Assembly (NCBI GenBank): GCA_012963565.1
Contig: DTVJ01000021.1
Span: 1-15,240 of the forward strand
From: Piscirickettsiaceae bacterium
Lineage (GTDB): Bacteria > Pseudomonadota > Gammaproteobacteria > PS1 > Pseudothioglobaceae
DNA length: 15,240 bases
Reading direction: 5' to 3'
The number at the start of each line of letters is the position of its first letter. Position 1 is the first letter of the stretch. The notes below the pieces were generated by a model. It was not told the DNA's origin. It worked only from the letters and a program-made list of their open reading frames with translations, and ran no database searches. Positions 1-6,904 of this stretch are shown piece after piece. The position numbers and the translations under genes were made by a program.

Positions 1-1384
1 GAATACGTGCCTGTAAGTTTTCCTCCGTGGTGTCCGCTTCAGTGCCTGCGAATAGAGTACTAAGTTGTGTATTAAAACTATCAACCATACTATGAATGTT
101 AATCTCGTGATACTCAACATTCATGCTACTAGCCTGAGCTTTAGCATCTTCTAGACTCATGCTTGAAGTGTATTCATATGGCATCATAATAGCTTGAATC
201 TGTTCACTACCTAAGGCGTCGACAGCAATAGCTAAAGTCAGTGCTGAATCAATACCACCGGACAAGCCAATCACAGCACCATTAAAAACGCCATTTTTTT
301 GTATGTAGTCCTTGGTTGATAACACCAAAGCATCGTAAACTGTTTTTTCAAAAGGCTGCTCAGTATCTTGTGTGATTGGGCTATCTAGTCCATGCACCAA
401 GGCTTTAAAGAAAGGTAATTGGTGAGTTACTACCCCTGAGGCATTCATTACAAATGATCCACCATCAAACACCAACTCATCTTGTCCACCAACTGCATTA
501 ACATAAATAAAATCAATGTTATTTTCTAGTACTCTTTGTTTGATGATTTGAACACGATCATCATGCTTACCAATTTGGAAAGGGGAGGCGTTGAGGCTAA
601 TGACAGTTTGAGCGCCATGATTAACCACTGCATTTACAGGCTCTACTTCCCAGGCATCTTCACAAATTACCACACCAATTCTTCTTTGTTGGCATTCAAA
701 TACAAAAGATTCATTGCCAGGCTCAAAGTAGCGTTTTTCATCAAACACACCATAATTAGGTAGACGTTGCTTATGATAAGTACGTAATCGGCCATGCTGG
801 ACTAAGTAAGCACTGTTGTATAAATGGCCATCAACTCGATCAGGGGCGCCGAACAAAACACTCATTTCATCAGGCAATTGTGTGCGTATGAATTCAATTT
901 TATCTTCTATTTGGGTAATAAAACCTTCACGTAAAAGTAAGTCTTCTGGTGGATAACCAATGAGAGATAATTCTGGAAATACCAACAAATGCGTGCCAGA
1001 TTCAAATGCCTCAAGCGATAGATCGATGATGTTCTGTGCATTATTGTTTAAATCACCTACAATAGGGTTAATTTGTGCAATATTGATTTTTAAAGGTATT
1101 GATCCATTTGCAAGCTTTTCCAGCTGCTCCTGCCAAAATTTGGACTTCGATTTATTACCACTCAATTTTGCATGTTCTAATTTTGTATTGGCCACCACTT
1201 CAGCGGGGTTAAGTCCCAAAATATCAGCAAACAGCCAAGCATGCATCTCAGAAAGGGCGGATTTACCCGAACTATATTTACTCAAATTTGATTGATTGAT
1301 AGCATATTCTTGAGAGATCTTATAGTCAGAAAAGCCAGTCTTATTGCGAACTTTAGCCAAATATTCTTTTGTTTTTGTTGGCAT
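1..1384 (-). CDS. nadE: Glutamine-dependent NAD+ synthetase with fused N-terminal HTH domain (partial, C-terminus off window)
   Basis: Makes NAD+ from deamido-NAD+ in the cytoplasm, using ammonia released from glutamine by its own nitrilase-type domain. I translated the minus strand from ATG at 1384: 461 codons stay open to the window edge. Residues 1-92 form a helical XRE-like/DUF3693-like helix-turn-helix region (SDYKISQEYAINQSNLSKY, then ILGLNPAEVVA and a FW-EQLEKLA tail). Residues 98-340 are the glutaminase domain with the expected Glu-Lys-Cys triad: E138 (VFPELSLIGYPPEDL), K205 (HKQRLPNYGVF) and C241 (VVICEDAW). The synthetase P-loop GLSGGIDSAL is at 373-382; the rest of this domain lies outside the window. 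AAAGGGG sits 7 bases before the ATG and supports this start. No ATG, GTG or TTG codon occurs close to the usual NadE N-terminus (about residue 98); the nearest is TTG at residue 74 with no Shine-Dalgarno. Ordinary two-domain NadE starts near KINIAQINPIVGDL, so the first 97 residues are extra. The enzyme assignment is secure; the function of the HTH is inferred. Confidence 0.95.
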   Translation of the reverse strand, partial: MPTKTKEYLAKVRNKTGFSDYKISQEYAINQSNLSKYSSGKSALSEMHAWLFADILGLNPAEVVANTKLEHAKLSGNKSKSKFWQEQLEKLANGSIPLKINIAQINPIVGDLNNNAQNIIDLSLEAFESGTHLLVFPELSLIGYPPEDLLLREGFITQIEDKIEFIRTQLPDEMSVLFGAPDRVDGHLYNSAYLVQHGRLRTYHKQRLPNYGVFDEKRYFEPGNESFVFECQQRRIGVVICEDAWEVEPVNAVVNHGAQTVISLNASPFQIGKHDDRVQIIKQRVLENNIDFIYVNAVGGQDELVFDGGSFVMNASGVVTHQLPFFKALVHGLDSPITQDTEQPFEKTVYDALVLSTKDYIQKNGVFNGAVIGLSGGIDSALTLAIAVDALGSEQIQAIMMPYEYTSSMSLEDAKAQASSMNVEYHEINIHSMVDSFNTQLSTLFAGTEADTTEENLQARI

Positions 1385-1390
1385 ATATTA

Positions 1391-1397
1391 CCCCTTT
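1391..1397 (-). promoter_or_regulatory. Ribosome binding site deciding the HTH-NadE start
   Basis: Reverse strand reads AAAGGGG followed by TAATAT and ATG. This strong Shine-Dalgarno places translation initiation before the HTH domain, so the fused protein should be the main product. Confidence 0.75.
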
Positions 1398-1418
1398 AAT
1401 TCTATGTATTTTTTACCT

Positions 1419-1424
1419 ATTATA
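1419..1424 (-). promoter_or_regulatory. Candidate -10 element of the nadE promoter
   Basis: The reverse strand carries a perfect TATAAT here, giving a predicted transcript start near 1412 and a leader of about 28 bases. No good TTGACA-like -35 is seen at 16-18 bases, so the promoter may be weak or need an activator. The palindromic site TACCAGTA (1434-1441) falls in the expected -10/-35 spacer. Confidence 0.45.
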
Positions 1425-1433
1425 GTTAGTTTT

Positions 1434-1502
1434 TACCAGTAGTAGTTTTAATTAACTTTAGTTAAAAAATACTAGTAAGTTAAAAATACCATAAAACTAG
1501 TA
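1434..1502. promoter_or_regulatory. Cluster of three related 8-bp sites, candidate operator
   Basis: TACCAGTA (1434-1441), the perfect palindrome TACTAGTA (1470-1477) and AACTAGTA (1495-1502) lie between the divergent nadE and Sel1-protein genes. An inverted repeat TTAAC-TTTA-GTTAA (1452-1465) sits between the first and second. Repeated palindromic boxes in a divergent intergenic region next to a gene encoding an HTH domain suggest an operator, possibly bound by the HTH-NadE protein itself. AT-rich DNA produces such words by chance, so this is tentative. Confidence 0.3.
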
Positions 1503-1558
1503 TAAGTCATTGATTTATATGTAATTATTTGTATAGTTGTTTTTTTTACATATTGTTG

Positions 1559-1587
1559 TTGATTTACTTTAAAAGCAATGGTATATT
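1559..1587 (+). promoter_or_regulatory. Sigma70-type promoter for the Sel1-repeat gene
   Basis: TTGATT at 1559-1564 and TATATT at 1582-1587 are separated by exactly 17 bases. Transcription would start near 1594, about 28 bases before the ATG at 1622, with the Shine-Dalgarno GGGG at 1611-1614 between them. Confidence 0.5.
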
Positions 1588-1621
1588 TCGCTTAAATAAT
1601 CAACAAGATAGGGGAATTTTT

Positions 1622-1984
1622 ATGCATCAGATACACCAACATCTATTAGCAGAGTCTGAGTTAAATCTTGAGACGATTGATTTACAGCAAAAAGCCTATA
1701 CCGGCGATGCAGAAGCACAGTACGCTTTGGCCAATATTTTTCAAAAAGGCATTAATGTTACTCGAAACACAAAACATGCTTTTTACTGGTATAAACGCGC
1801 TGCACAGCAGGGTAATTTGTTAGCCCAATATAACGTTTGGTTTGCTTATATGACTGGCGATGGTGCAGAGATTAATAGACAACAAGCCAACAAATGGTTC
1901 ACTAGAGCCTCACTTAAAAGTGCTTGCTCTACGCGATCGATTGTATCTCAATTACTAGATGGTAGTAGCGTAACACTGCACTAA
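1622..1984 (+). CDS. Small Sel1-like repeat protein
   Basis: A 120-residue protein with two Sel1-type (TPR-like) repeats. Repeat 1 is at about residues 25-60 (AYTGDAEAQYALANIFQKG, then AFYWYKRA) and repeat 2 at about 61-97 (AQQGNLLAQYNVWFAYMTG, then ANKWFTRAS). These fold as helix pairs that usually mediate protein contacts; the partner here is unknown. No signal peptide is visible, so a cytoplasmic location is likely. The open frame extends upstream to 1529, but ATG 1622 is preceded by GATAGGGGAA and lies just downstream of a good promoter, so I chose it. It is divergent from nadE and 27 bases ahead of a small membrane-protein gene that probably shares its transcript. The tail (about 98-120) matches no repeat. 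Specific function not recognised. Confidence 0.75.
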   Translation: MHQIHQHLLAESELNLETIDLQQKAYTGDAEAQYALANIFQKGINVTRNTKHAFYWYKRAAQQGNLLAQYNVWFAYMTGDGAEINRQQANKWFTRASLKSACSTRSIVSQLLDGSSVTLH

Positions 1985-2011
1985 AAAAACATATTTTCGG
2001 GGGAGAAAAAA

Positions 2012-2194
2012 ATGCACGTTTTGCATCTTATTAAGCCATTATTGGCTTTATTTACACTACTTGCGGCAAGTTCCGCTTTAGCTTCAATTTACAGTTCTTA
2101 TTCTCCACTGGTACATCTTAAGCCATTAATAATCATAGCCTCTGTCGCGACCATCCTAGGACTATTATCTTTTTCCCAAAAAAATAAAATATAG
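2012..2194 (+). CDS. Small hypothetical membrane protein (60 aa)
   Basis: A 60-residue hydrophobic protein. Residues 4-26 form a signal-like or transmembrane segment (LHLIKPLLALFTLLAASSALA) and residues 36-54 a second hydrophobic segment (LKPLIIIASVATILGLLSF), ending in the basic tail SQKNKI. The ATG is preceded by a very strong GGGGGAG Shine-Dalgarno 7 bases away. It lies 27 bases after the Sel1-repeat gene and is followed by a hairpin/T-tract. The two hydrophobic segments begin with related words, HLIKPLL and HLKPLII, encoded by a direct DNA repeat (2024-2042 and 2114-2130). I do not recognise a family. The strong ribosome site supports a real gene, but it could also be a translated leader of the aap transcript. 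Confidence 0.55.
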   Translation: MHVLHLIKPLLALFTLLAASSALASIYSSYSPLVHLKPLIIIASVATILGLLSFSQKNKI

Positions 2195-2224
2195 ATCACA
2201 ATTAATTGTTAAACTGGCCTATAT

Positions 2225-2253
2225 GTAATTCCACGGGGGAGTTGCTTTTTTTT
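2225..2253 (+). terminator. Rho-independent terminator or attenuator directly before aapJ
   Basis: GTAATTCC (2225-2232) can pair with GGAGTTGC (2238-2245), two of the eight pairs being G-U, around a 5-base loop, followed by eight T (2246-2253). It would end the Sel1/small-protein transcript. Only 15 bases separate it from the aapJ ATG, and those hold the aapJ ribosome site, so unless the aapJ promoter overlaps the hairpin it must lie inside the aapJ leader. Confidence 0.55.
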
Positions 2254-2268
2254 ATTTTGAGGGAAGTT

Positions 2269-3276
2269 ATGAATAAATTGTTAAAGTTTTCTGCTGCATC
2301 TTTGTTGGCGATTAGTGCTTACGGTGTGCAAGCAGATACACTAAGTGATGTTCAAGCCAAAGGAAGTCTAAGTTGTGGTGTTTCTACTGGTTTAGTGGGT
2401 TTTTCTTCTACTGATTCGTCGGGTAAATGGAAGGGTTTAGATGTTGATGTTTGTCGTGCAGTAGCAGCAGCTACATTGGGTGATTCTTCGAAAGTTAAAT
2501 TTGTACCGTTGACCGCCAAAGAGCGTTTTACAGCGCTACAGAGTGGTGAAATTGATATGCTTTCAAGAAATACAACTTGGACACTAACTCGTGATGGCTC
2601 GTTAGGTCTTAATTTTGCTGGCGTTAACTATTATGATGGCCAAGGGTTTATGGTTAATAAATCGTTAGGTGTTACAAGTGTAAAAGATTTAGATGGTGCT
2701 ACTTTTTGCTTACAAGCTGGTACTACCACCGAGCTTAACTTAGCCGACTACTTTAGATCAAACGGCATGAGTTACAACTCATCTTTGGCCGATACTTCAG
2801 CTCAATCTAGGAATGGTTTTGAGTCTGGACGTTGTGATGTACTAACTTCTGATCAGTCTCAATTGTATGCACTTAGAACGACACTAAAAGATCCATCATC
2901 TGCAGTAGTATTAGAAGATGTTATATCTAAAGAGCCTCTAGGTCCTGTGGTACGTCAAGGTGATGATAAATGGTTTAATATTGTTAAATGGTCACTAAAC
3001 GCTATGGTTACAGCTGAAGAACTAGGTGTTGATAGTCATAATGCTCACAAGTCGTCAAACAACCCTGAAGTTAATCGTTTATTGGGTAATTCAGGTAAAT
3101 TAAATGATTACCTTGGTCTTGATAAGAAGTGGGGCTTCAATATTATCTCTCAGGTGGGTAATTACGCTCAAAGTTTTGAACGTAATATCGGCAAGAGTAC
3201 ACCACTTAACATTTCCAGGGGCTTAAATGCACTTTGGTCTCAAGGTGGTATTCTCTATTCGCCACCATTTAGATAA
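2269..3276 (+). CDS. aapJ: General L-amino-acid ABC transporter, periplasmic binding protein AapJ
   Basis: Captures a broad range of L-amino acids in the periplasm and delivers them to the AapQM channel. The 335-residue protein has a Sec signal peptide (MNKLLKFSAASLLAISAYG, likely cleaved after VQA at residue 22). It also shows the SBP family-3 pattern typical of AapJ: GVSTGLVGFSS, GLDVDVCRAVAAATLG, VPLTAKERFTALQSGEIDML and RNTTWTLTRDG. C36 and C62 are placed to form the disulfide commonly seen in this group. An upstream in-frame start at 2206 exists, but ATG 2269 has GAGGGAAG just before it and starts exactly at the signal peptide. Length is normal for the family. It is followed by a terminator-like hairpin and then aapQMP, an arrangement that usually lets the binding protein be made in excess over the membrane parts. 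Confidence 0.95.
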   Translation: MNKLLKFSAASLLAISAYGVQADTLSDVQAKGSLSCGVSTGLVGFSSTDSSGKWKGLDVDVCRAVAAATLGDSSKVKFVPLTAKERFTALQSGEIDMLSRNTTWTLTRDGSLGLNFAGVNYYDGQGFMVNKSLGVTSVKDLDGATFCLQAGTTTELNLADYFRSNGMSYNSSLADTSAQSRNGFESGRCDVLTSDQSQLYALRTTLKDPSSAVVLEDVISKEPLGPVVRQGDDKWFNIVKWSLNAMVTAEELGVDSHNAHKSSNNPEVNRLLGNSGKLNDYLGLDKKWGFNIISQVGNYAQSFERNIGKSTPLNISRGLNALWSQGGILYSPPFR

Positions 3277-3300
3277 GTTATTATCTATAACTAGTTAATA

Positions 3301-3336
3301 AAAGCCAGCCTGATAAAAACCAGTCTGGCTTTTTTA
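3301..3336 (+). terminator. Hairpin with T-tract between aapJ and aapQ
   Basis: AAGCCAG-c-CTG (3302-3312) pairs with CAG-t-CTGGCTT (3321-3331) around the loop ATAAAAAC, leading into a T-run to 3335. This is a good intrinsic terminator shape. As aapQMP lacks its own clear promoter, partial read-through would give more AapJ than permease; the hairpin may also protect the aapJ mRNA 3' end. Confidence 0.8.
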
Positions 3337-3348
3337 TAATTGGGTGAT

Positions 3349-4524
3349 ATGACGACTAAAATTAGGTCATTCTTTTCTTTTTTTTATAACAATGAAGTAA
3401 GGGCATACTTATTTCAATTAATTGCTTTAGTGGCGATTATTGCTTTTTTCTACCAGGCTGTTGACAATATGTTTGTCAATATCGAAAGTCGTGGTATTCA
3501 AACTGGTTTTGGATTTTTAGAAGCGGAATCAGGCTTTGATATTGCCGAATATTTAATCGATTATTCTTCAACCTCATCAAACCTTACCGTATTTTATGTT
3601 GGGCTGATTAATACCATTGTCGTTTCTATAGTGGGTATTTTATTTGCCACACTCATTGGCTTAATTATTGGTATAGCTAGATTGTCTAACAATTGGTTAA
3701 TTGCTAAGTTAGCTGGTGGCTATATTGAGCTGTTCAGAAACATCCCTATTCTTTTACAAATTCTATTTTGGTACAACATTGCGCTAATTAGTTTTCCACA
3801 TCCTAGAAGAAGCTTTGAATTTTTTGATTCAATTTTTGTTAATTTAAGGGGTATCTACCTGCCTAAACCAATTGCAGAAGATGGTTTTATTTGGGTATTT
3901 ATTGCATTTATAGTTGGAATCATTCTTACTATAATAATGAAACGTTTTTTCAAGATAAAACACGATATCACGGGTATAGAAGTTCATACATTTTGGTATT
4001 CACTGTCATTGATCTTAGGTCTTCCAATATTGGTATATTTACTACTAGGGTCACCTTTATATTTTGACTATCCGGCACTTAAAGGTTTTAACTTTAAAGG
4101 CGGTATGACCTTATCTCCAGAGTTCTTATCCTTAGCATTTGCACTTAGTGTCTATACTGCAACCTATATTGCTGAGGCGATACGTTCAGGTATTGAGTCA
4201 GTTAGTAAAGGGCAAAAGGAAGCCGCTCTAGCTATTGGTTTAACTCAAATTCAATCATTAAAGCTGGTAATTTTGCCACAAGCCTTGAGAGTGGCAATTC
4301 CACCTATTATTAATCAATATTTAAATCTGACTAAAAACTCCTCACTAGCAGCAGCGATTGGTTATGCTGAGTTAGTTAGTACCTTTGCTGGCACTGTGCT
4401 GAATCAAGTAGGTCAAGCAATTGAAATTATGCTCATGACGATGGCAGTTTATTTAACCATCTCACTATTTATTTCTTTGATTTTGAACATTGTGAATCAT
4501 AAGATGAGTATTAAGGAGCGATAG
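3349..4524 (+). CDS. aapQ: General L-amino-acid ABC transporter, permease AapQ
   Basis: One of two inner-membrane channel subunits of the Aap importer. The protein is about 391 residues from ATG 3349 (a TTG at 3340 in the same frame would add three residues and has no better ribosome site). It has a first membrane segment near residues 18-37, a periplasmic stretch with the AapQ-type NIESRGIQTGFGFLEAESGFDI, several further helices, and the cytoplasmic EAA loop at about 274-298 (AEAIRSGIESVSKGQKEAAL, then AIGL) that contacts the ATPase. The long insertion between the FRNIPILLQILFWYN helix and the EAA region is typical of AapQ compared with shorter HisM/HisQ permeases. The aapM start codon follows the stop directly, so the genes are translated together. 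Confidence 0.93.
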   Translation: MTTKIRSFFSFFYNNEVRAYLFQLIALVAIIAFFYQAVDNMFVNIESRGIQTGFGFLEAESGFDIAEYLIDYSSTSSNLTVFYVGLINTIVVSIVGILFATLIGLIIGIARLSNNWLIAKLAGGYIELFRNIPILLQILFWYNIALISFPHPRRSFEFFDSIFVNLRGIYLPKPIAEDGFIWVFIAFIVGIILTIIMKRFFKIKHDITGIEVHTFWYSLSLILGLPILVYLLLGSPLYFDYPALKGFNFKGGMTLSPEFLSLAFALSVYTATYIAEAIRSGIESVSKGQKEAALAIGLTQIQSLKLVILPQALRVAIPPIINQYLNLTKNSSLAAAIGYAELVSTFAGTVLNQVGQAIEIMLMTMAVYLTISLFISLILNIVNHKMSIKER

Positions 4525-5634
4525 ATGGCAGTATTTGAGCAACAAGTAACTAAAAAGCCGCCTATTTATCAAATTGGCATCATTAACTGGCTTAAAGAAA
4601 ATCTATTTTCTACGCCGATTAACAGCTTTTTATCACTACTCGCCCTATATCTATTGTATTTAATCATTCCACCATTGGCAGACTGGATATTTTTTGATGC
4701 AACATTTTCTGCCGTACCAAATGACCAATGCAGTAAAGAAGGCGCATGCTGGAGCTATATTCGTGAAAATATCAACCTATTTACTTTCGGTTTTTATCCA
4801 CCGGAAGAATACTGGCGTCCACTGACGGTTTTGGGTTTAGCAATTGCATGTGTACTATTTACGCGTTTAATGGGTACTTACGAGCATAAATTTAAGATCA
4901 TAATTGCCATGGTTATTATTTTCCCAGTGGTCACTTTCTTCTTGCTTTACGGTGGCCTAGGATTGGAAATAGTTGAAACTCACCAATGGGGTGGGTTAAT
5001 GCTAACCATAATAATCTCTGTAGTTGGTATGATTGCCTCTTTTCCTCTGGGTATTATGTTGGCGTTAGGCAGGCGGTCAGAGATGAAAATTATTAAATTT
5101 TTCTGTGTTATTTATATCGAGTTCTTTCGTGGTGTGCCACTTATTACTATTCTGTTTATGGCTTCTGTAGTACTACCATTATTTTTTGCAGAAGGCATGA
5201 GCTTTGACAAGCTTTTGCGAGCGCTGATTGGTATTACACTATTCCAAACGGCCTATTTTGCTGAGGTAATTCGAGGAGGCCTTCAAGCAATCCCTAAAGG
5301 GCAATATGAGGCAGCAGATGCAATTGGTTTAAGTTATTATCAAAAAACTATGTTAATTGTTCTACCGCAAGCATTAAAGATCTCTATTCCGAATATCGTA
5401 GGTTTTCAAATTTCATTTTTTAAAGATACAACTTTGGTATTAATCATTGGTTTATTCGATATGTTAGCAATTGTGGGACTAAGCTCTAATGATGAAAATT
5501 GGCTTGGTAATGAAACAGAAGGGTATGTTTTTGTAATGATTGTTTTTTGGGTGATCCTATACTCATGGTCACGATATTCAAAAGCATTAGAAAAACGTTT
5601 TAGTACAGAACAAGAAGAACACCAAAAGGCTTAA
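4525..5634 (+). CDS. aapM: General L-amino-acid ABC transporter, permease AapM
   Basis: Second channel subunit, 369 residues. A cytoplasmic N-terminus of about 30 residues (NWLKENLFSTPINSFLSLLA begins the membrane entry) is followed by a periplasmic loop containing CSKEGACWSYIRENINLFTFG and YPPEEYWRP, characteristic of AapM. The permease core carries the EAA loop around FAEVIRGGLQAIPKGQYEAA and DAIGLSYYQKTMLIVLPQAL. The ATG is immediately after the aapQ stop, with AAGGAG eight bases upstream inside the end of aapQ. It ends with a charged tail (KRFSTEQEEHQKA). Pairing with AapQ in an order J-Q-M-P is diagnostic of this transporter class. Confidence 0.93.
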   Translation: MAVFEQQVTKKPPIYQIGIINWLKENLFSTPINSFLSLLALYLLYLIIPPLADWIFFDATFSAVPNDQCSKEGACWSYIRENINLFTFGFYPPEEYWRPLTVLGLAIACVLFTRLMGTYEHKFKIIIAMVIIFPVVTFFLLYGGLGLEIVETHQWGGLMLTIIISVVGMIASFPLGIMLALGRRSEMKIIKFFCVIYIEFFRGVPLITILFMASVVLPLFFAEGMSFDKLLRALIGITLFQTAYFAEVIRGGLQAIPKGQYEAADAIGLSYYQKTMLIVLPQALKISIPNIVGFQISFFKDTTLVLIIGLFDMLAIVGLSSNDENWLGNETEGYVFVMIVFWVILYSWSRYSKALEKRFSTEQEEHQKA

Positions 5635-5636
5635 AA

Positions 5637-6395
5637 ATGAATACAAAAGAAAGATCTAGTAACGATATTATTAAAATCAGCAACTTAAACAAATGGTTTG
5701 GAGAGTTCCAGGCGCTTAACAATATAAACCTAAAGGTTAAAGAGGGTGAAATTATCGTTGTTTGTGGACCTTCTGGCAGTGGTAAATCTACTCTAATACG
5801 CTGTGTTAACTTTTTAGAAAAGTTTCAAGAAGGTAGTGTTGTTGTTAACGGTATTGAACTAACTGATGACGTTAAGAAAATTAGACAAGTTAGGTCTGAG
5901 GTATCTATGGTATTTCAACACTTCAACTTATTTCCACACCTTAGTATTGTTGACAATTTAACACTTGCCCCGATCTGGGTACACAATGAAACTAAACAAC
6001 AGGCAATTGAAGGAGCCTTTAAATTACTAGATAGGGTTGGTATTAGGGACCAAGCTGAGAAGTATCCAAATCAGCTTAGTGGTGGCCAGCAGCAGCGTGT
6101 TGCAATCGCTAGAGCGTTATGCACATCACCAAAAATAATGCTTTTTGATGAACCAACTTCAGCGCTTGATCCAGAAATGATTTCAGAAGTGCTAGATGTA
6201 ATGGTAGAACTGGCTAAAGAGGGCATTACAATGATTTGTGTAACTCATGAGATGGGTTTTGCCAAAAAGGTAGCAGATAGAATAATTTTTATGGATGAAG
6301 GGCAAATTATTGAAGAGAATGAACCTGAAGCATTCTTTAATAACCCTGAATCTAATCGCCTAAAGCTATTCTTAAATCAAATTTTAAGTCAATAA
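5637..6395 (+). CDS. aapP: General L-amino-acid ABC transporter, ATP-binding protein AapP
   Basis: Cytoplasmic ATPase that powers the AapJQM importer. All canonical motifs are present in 252 residues: Walker A GPSGSGKST (44-52), Q-loop Q94 (VFQHFNLFPHLSIVDNL), signature LSGGQQQRVAIARAL (147-161), Walker B IMLFDEPTSALDPEM (167-181) with catalytic E172, and switch histidine H204 (CVTHEMGFAKKVADR). It starts two bases after the aapM stop. The length matches the polar-amino-acid transporter ATPases (GlnQ/HisP/AapP). No clear terminator follows in the 83-base gap to the next gene. Confidence 0.95.
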   Translation: MNTKERSSNDIIKISNLNKWFGEFQALNNINLKVKEGEIIVVCGPSGSGKSTLIRCVNFLEKFQEGSVVVNGIELTDDVKKIRQVRSEVSMVFQHFNLFPHLSIVDNLTLAPIWVHNETKQQAIEGAFKLLDRVGIRDQAEKYPNQLSGGQQQRVAIARALCTSPKIMLFDEPTSALDPEMISEVLDVMVELAKEGITMICVTHEMGFAKKVADRIIFMDEGQIIEENEPEAFFNNPESNRLKLFLNQILSQ

Positions 6396-6478
6396 AACCA
6401 TCAATTTTGCAAATATTTTTCATAAAAGCGGGGTTTTTGTTAAACTTTAAACATTGAATCATATAAATTTAAGTCGTT

Positions 6479-6904
6479 ATGGGTTTGTTCAGCAGAAACA
6501 AAAAGAGTAAAAACACTAAAAAGGATGATGAAAATCCAGACTGGAATAAAGACCTTAAGCGTAATATTATTAACAAAACTGGCGTAAATCAACAAGGATT
6601 AAATTTGCAAGAAAGCATTGATACAATAGGGTCAAAAGATATATCAGGGATTAAGAAGGGACTAAGTATTAACATTGAAAAATTAAGTAGTGATCAAGTT
6701 AAAATTTTAAAAAATTGTGCGCAAGAAAACACCGCTGCCGAGTTGATAAAAATTTTACAAAGAACAAATAAGACAAAATTCAAACAAACTATTTTGGATC
6801 CTCTTATTGATTGTAAGTTTTTTGAGCTAACTATTCCTGACAAACCAAAAAGCCCAAAACAGAAATATCGTCTTACTGGTAAATTTGTAAGTAAAAGAGT
6901 TTGA
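6479..6904 (+). CDS. Orphan winged-helix protein resembling the Fic/AlbA-associated C-terminal domain
   Basis: A 141-residue protein in two parts. Residues 1-30 are lysine-rich and probably disordered (MGLFSRNKKSKNTKKDDENP), then a variable linker. Residues 69-135 look like the winged-helix module found at the C-terminus of Fic proteins and of AlbA_2/RecG-like regulators: LSSDQVKILKNCAQENTAAE, then TKFKQTILDPLIDCKFFEL and TIPDKPKSPKQKYRLTGKF. In those proteins it follows a catalytic or ATP-binding domain that is absent here. Start choice: ATG 6479 has only a weak upstream AAGTCG. It follows aapP by 83 bases on the same strand. It may be a remnant or a free-standing regulator; I cannot name a function. 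Confidence 0.65.
   Translation: MGLFSRNKKSKNTKKDDENPDWNKDLKRNIINKTGVNQQGLNLQESIDTIGSKDISGIKKGLSINIEKLSSDQVKILKNCAQENTAAELIKILQRTNKTKFKQTILDPLIDCKFFELTIPDKPKSPKQKYRLTGKFVSKRV

Noticed and set aside
536..1295. Open frames on the plus strand (536-763 and 960-1295)
   Set aside because: They lie opposite the well-supported NAD+ synthetase and their translations show no recognisable domain; they are shadows of the minus-strand gene.
6421..6478. Possible promoter TTGTTA ... CATATA/TATAAA before the winged-helix protein
   Set aside because: The hexamers give either a poor -10 at 17 bases or a better -10 at 19 bases; too weak to call.
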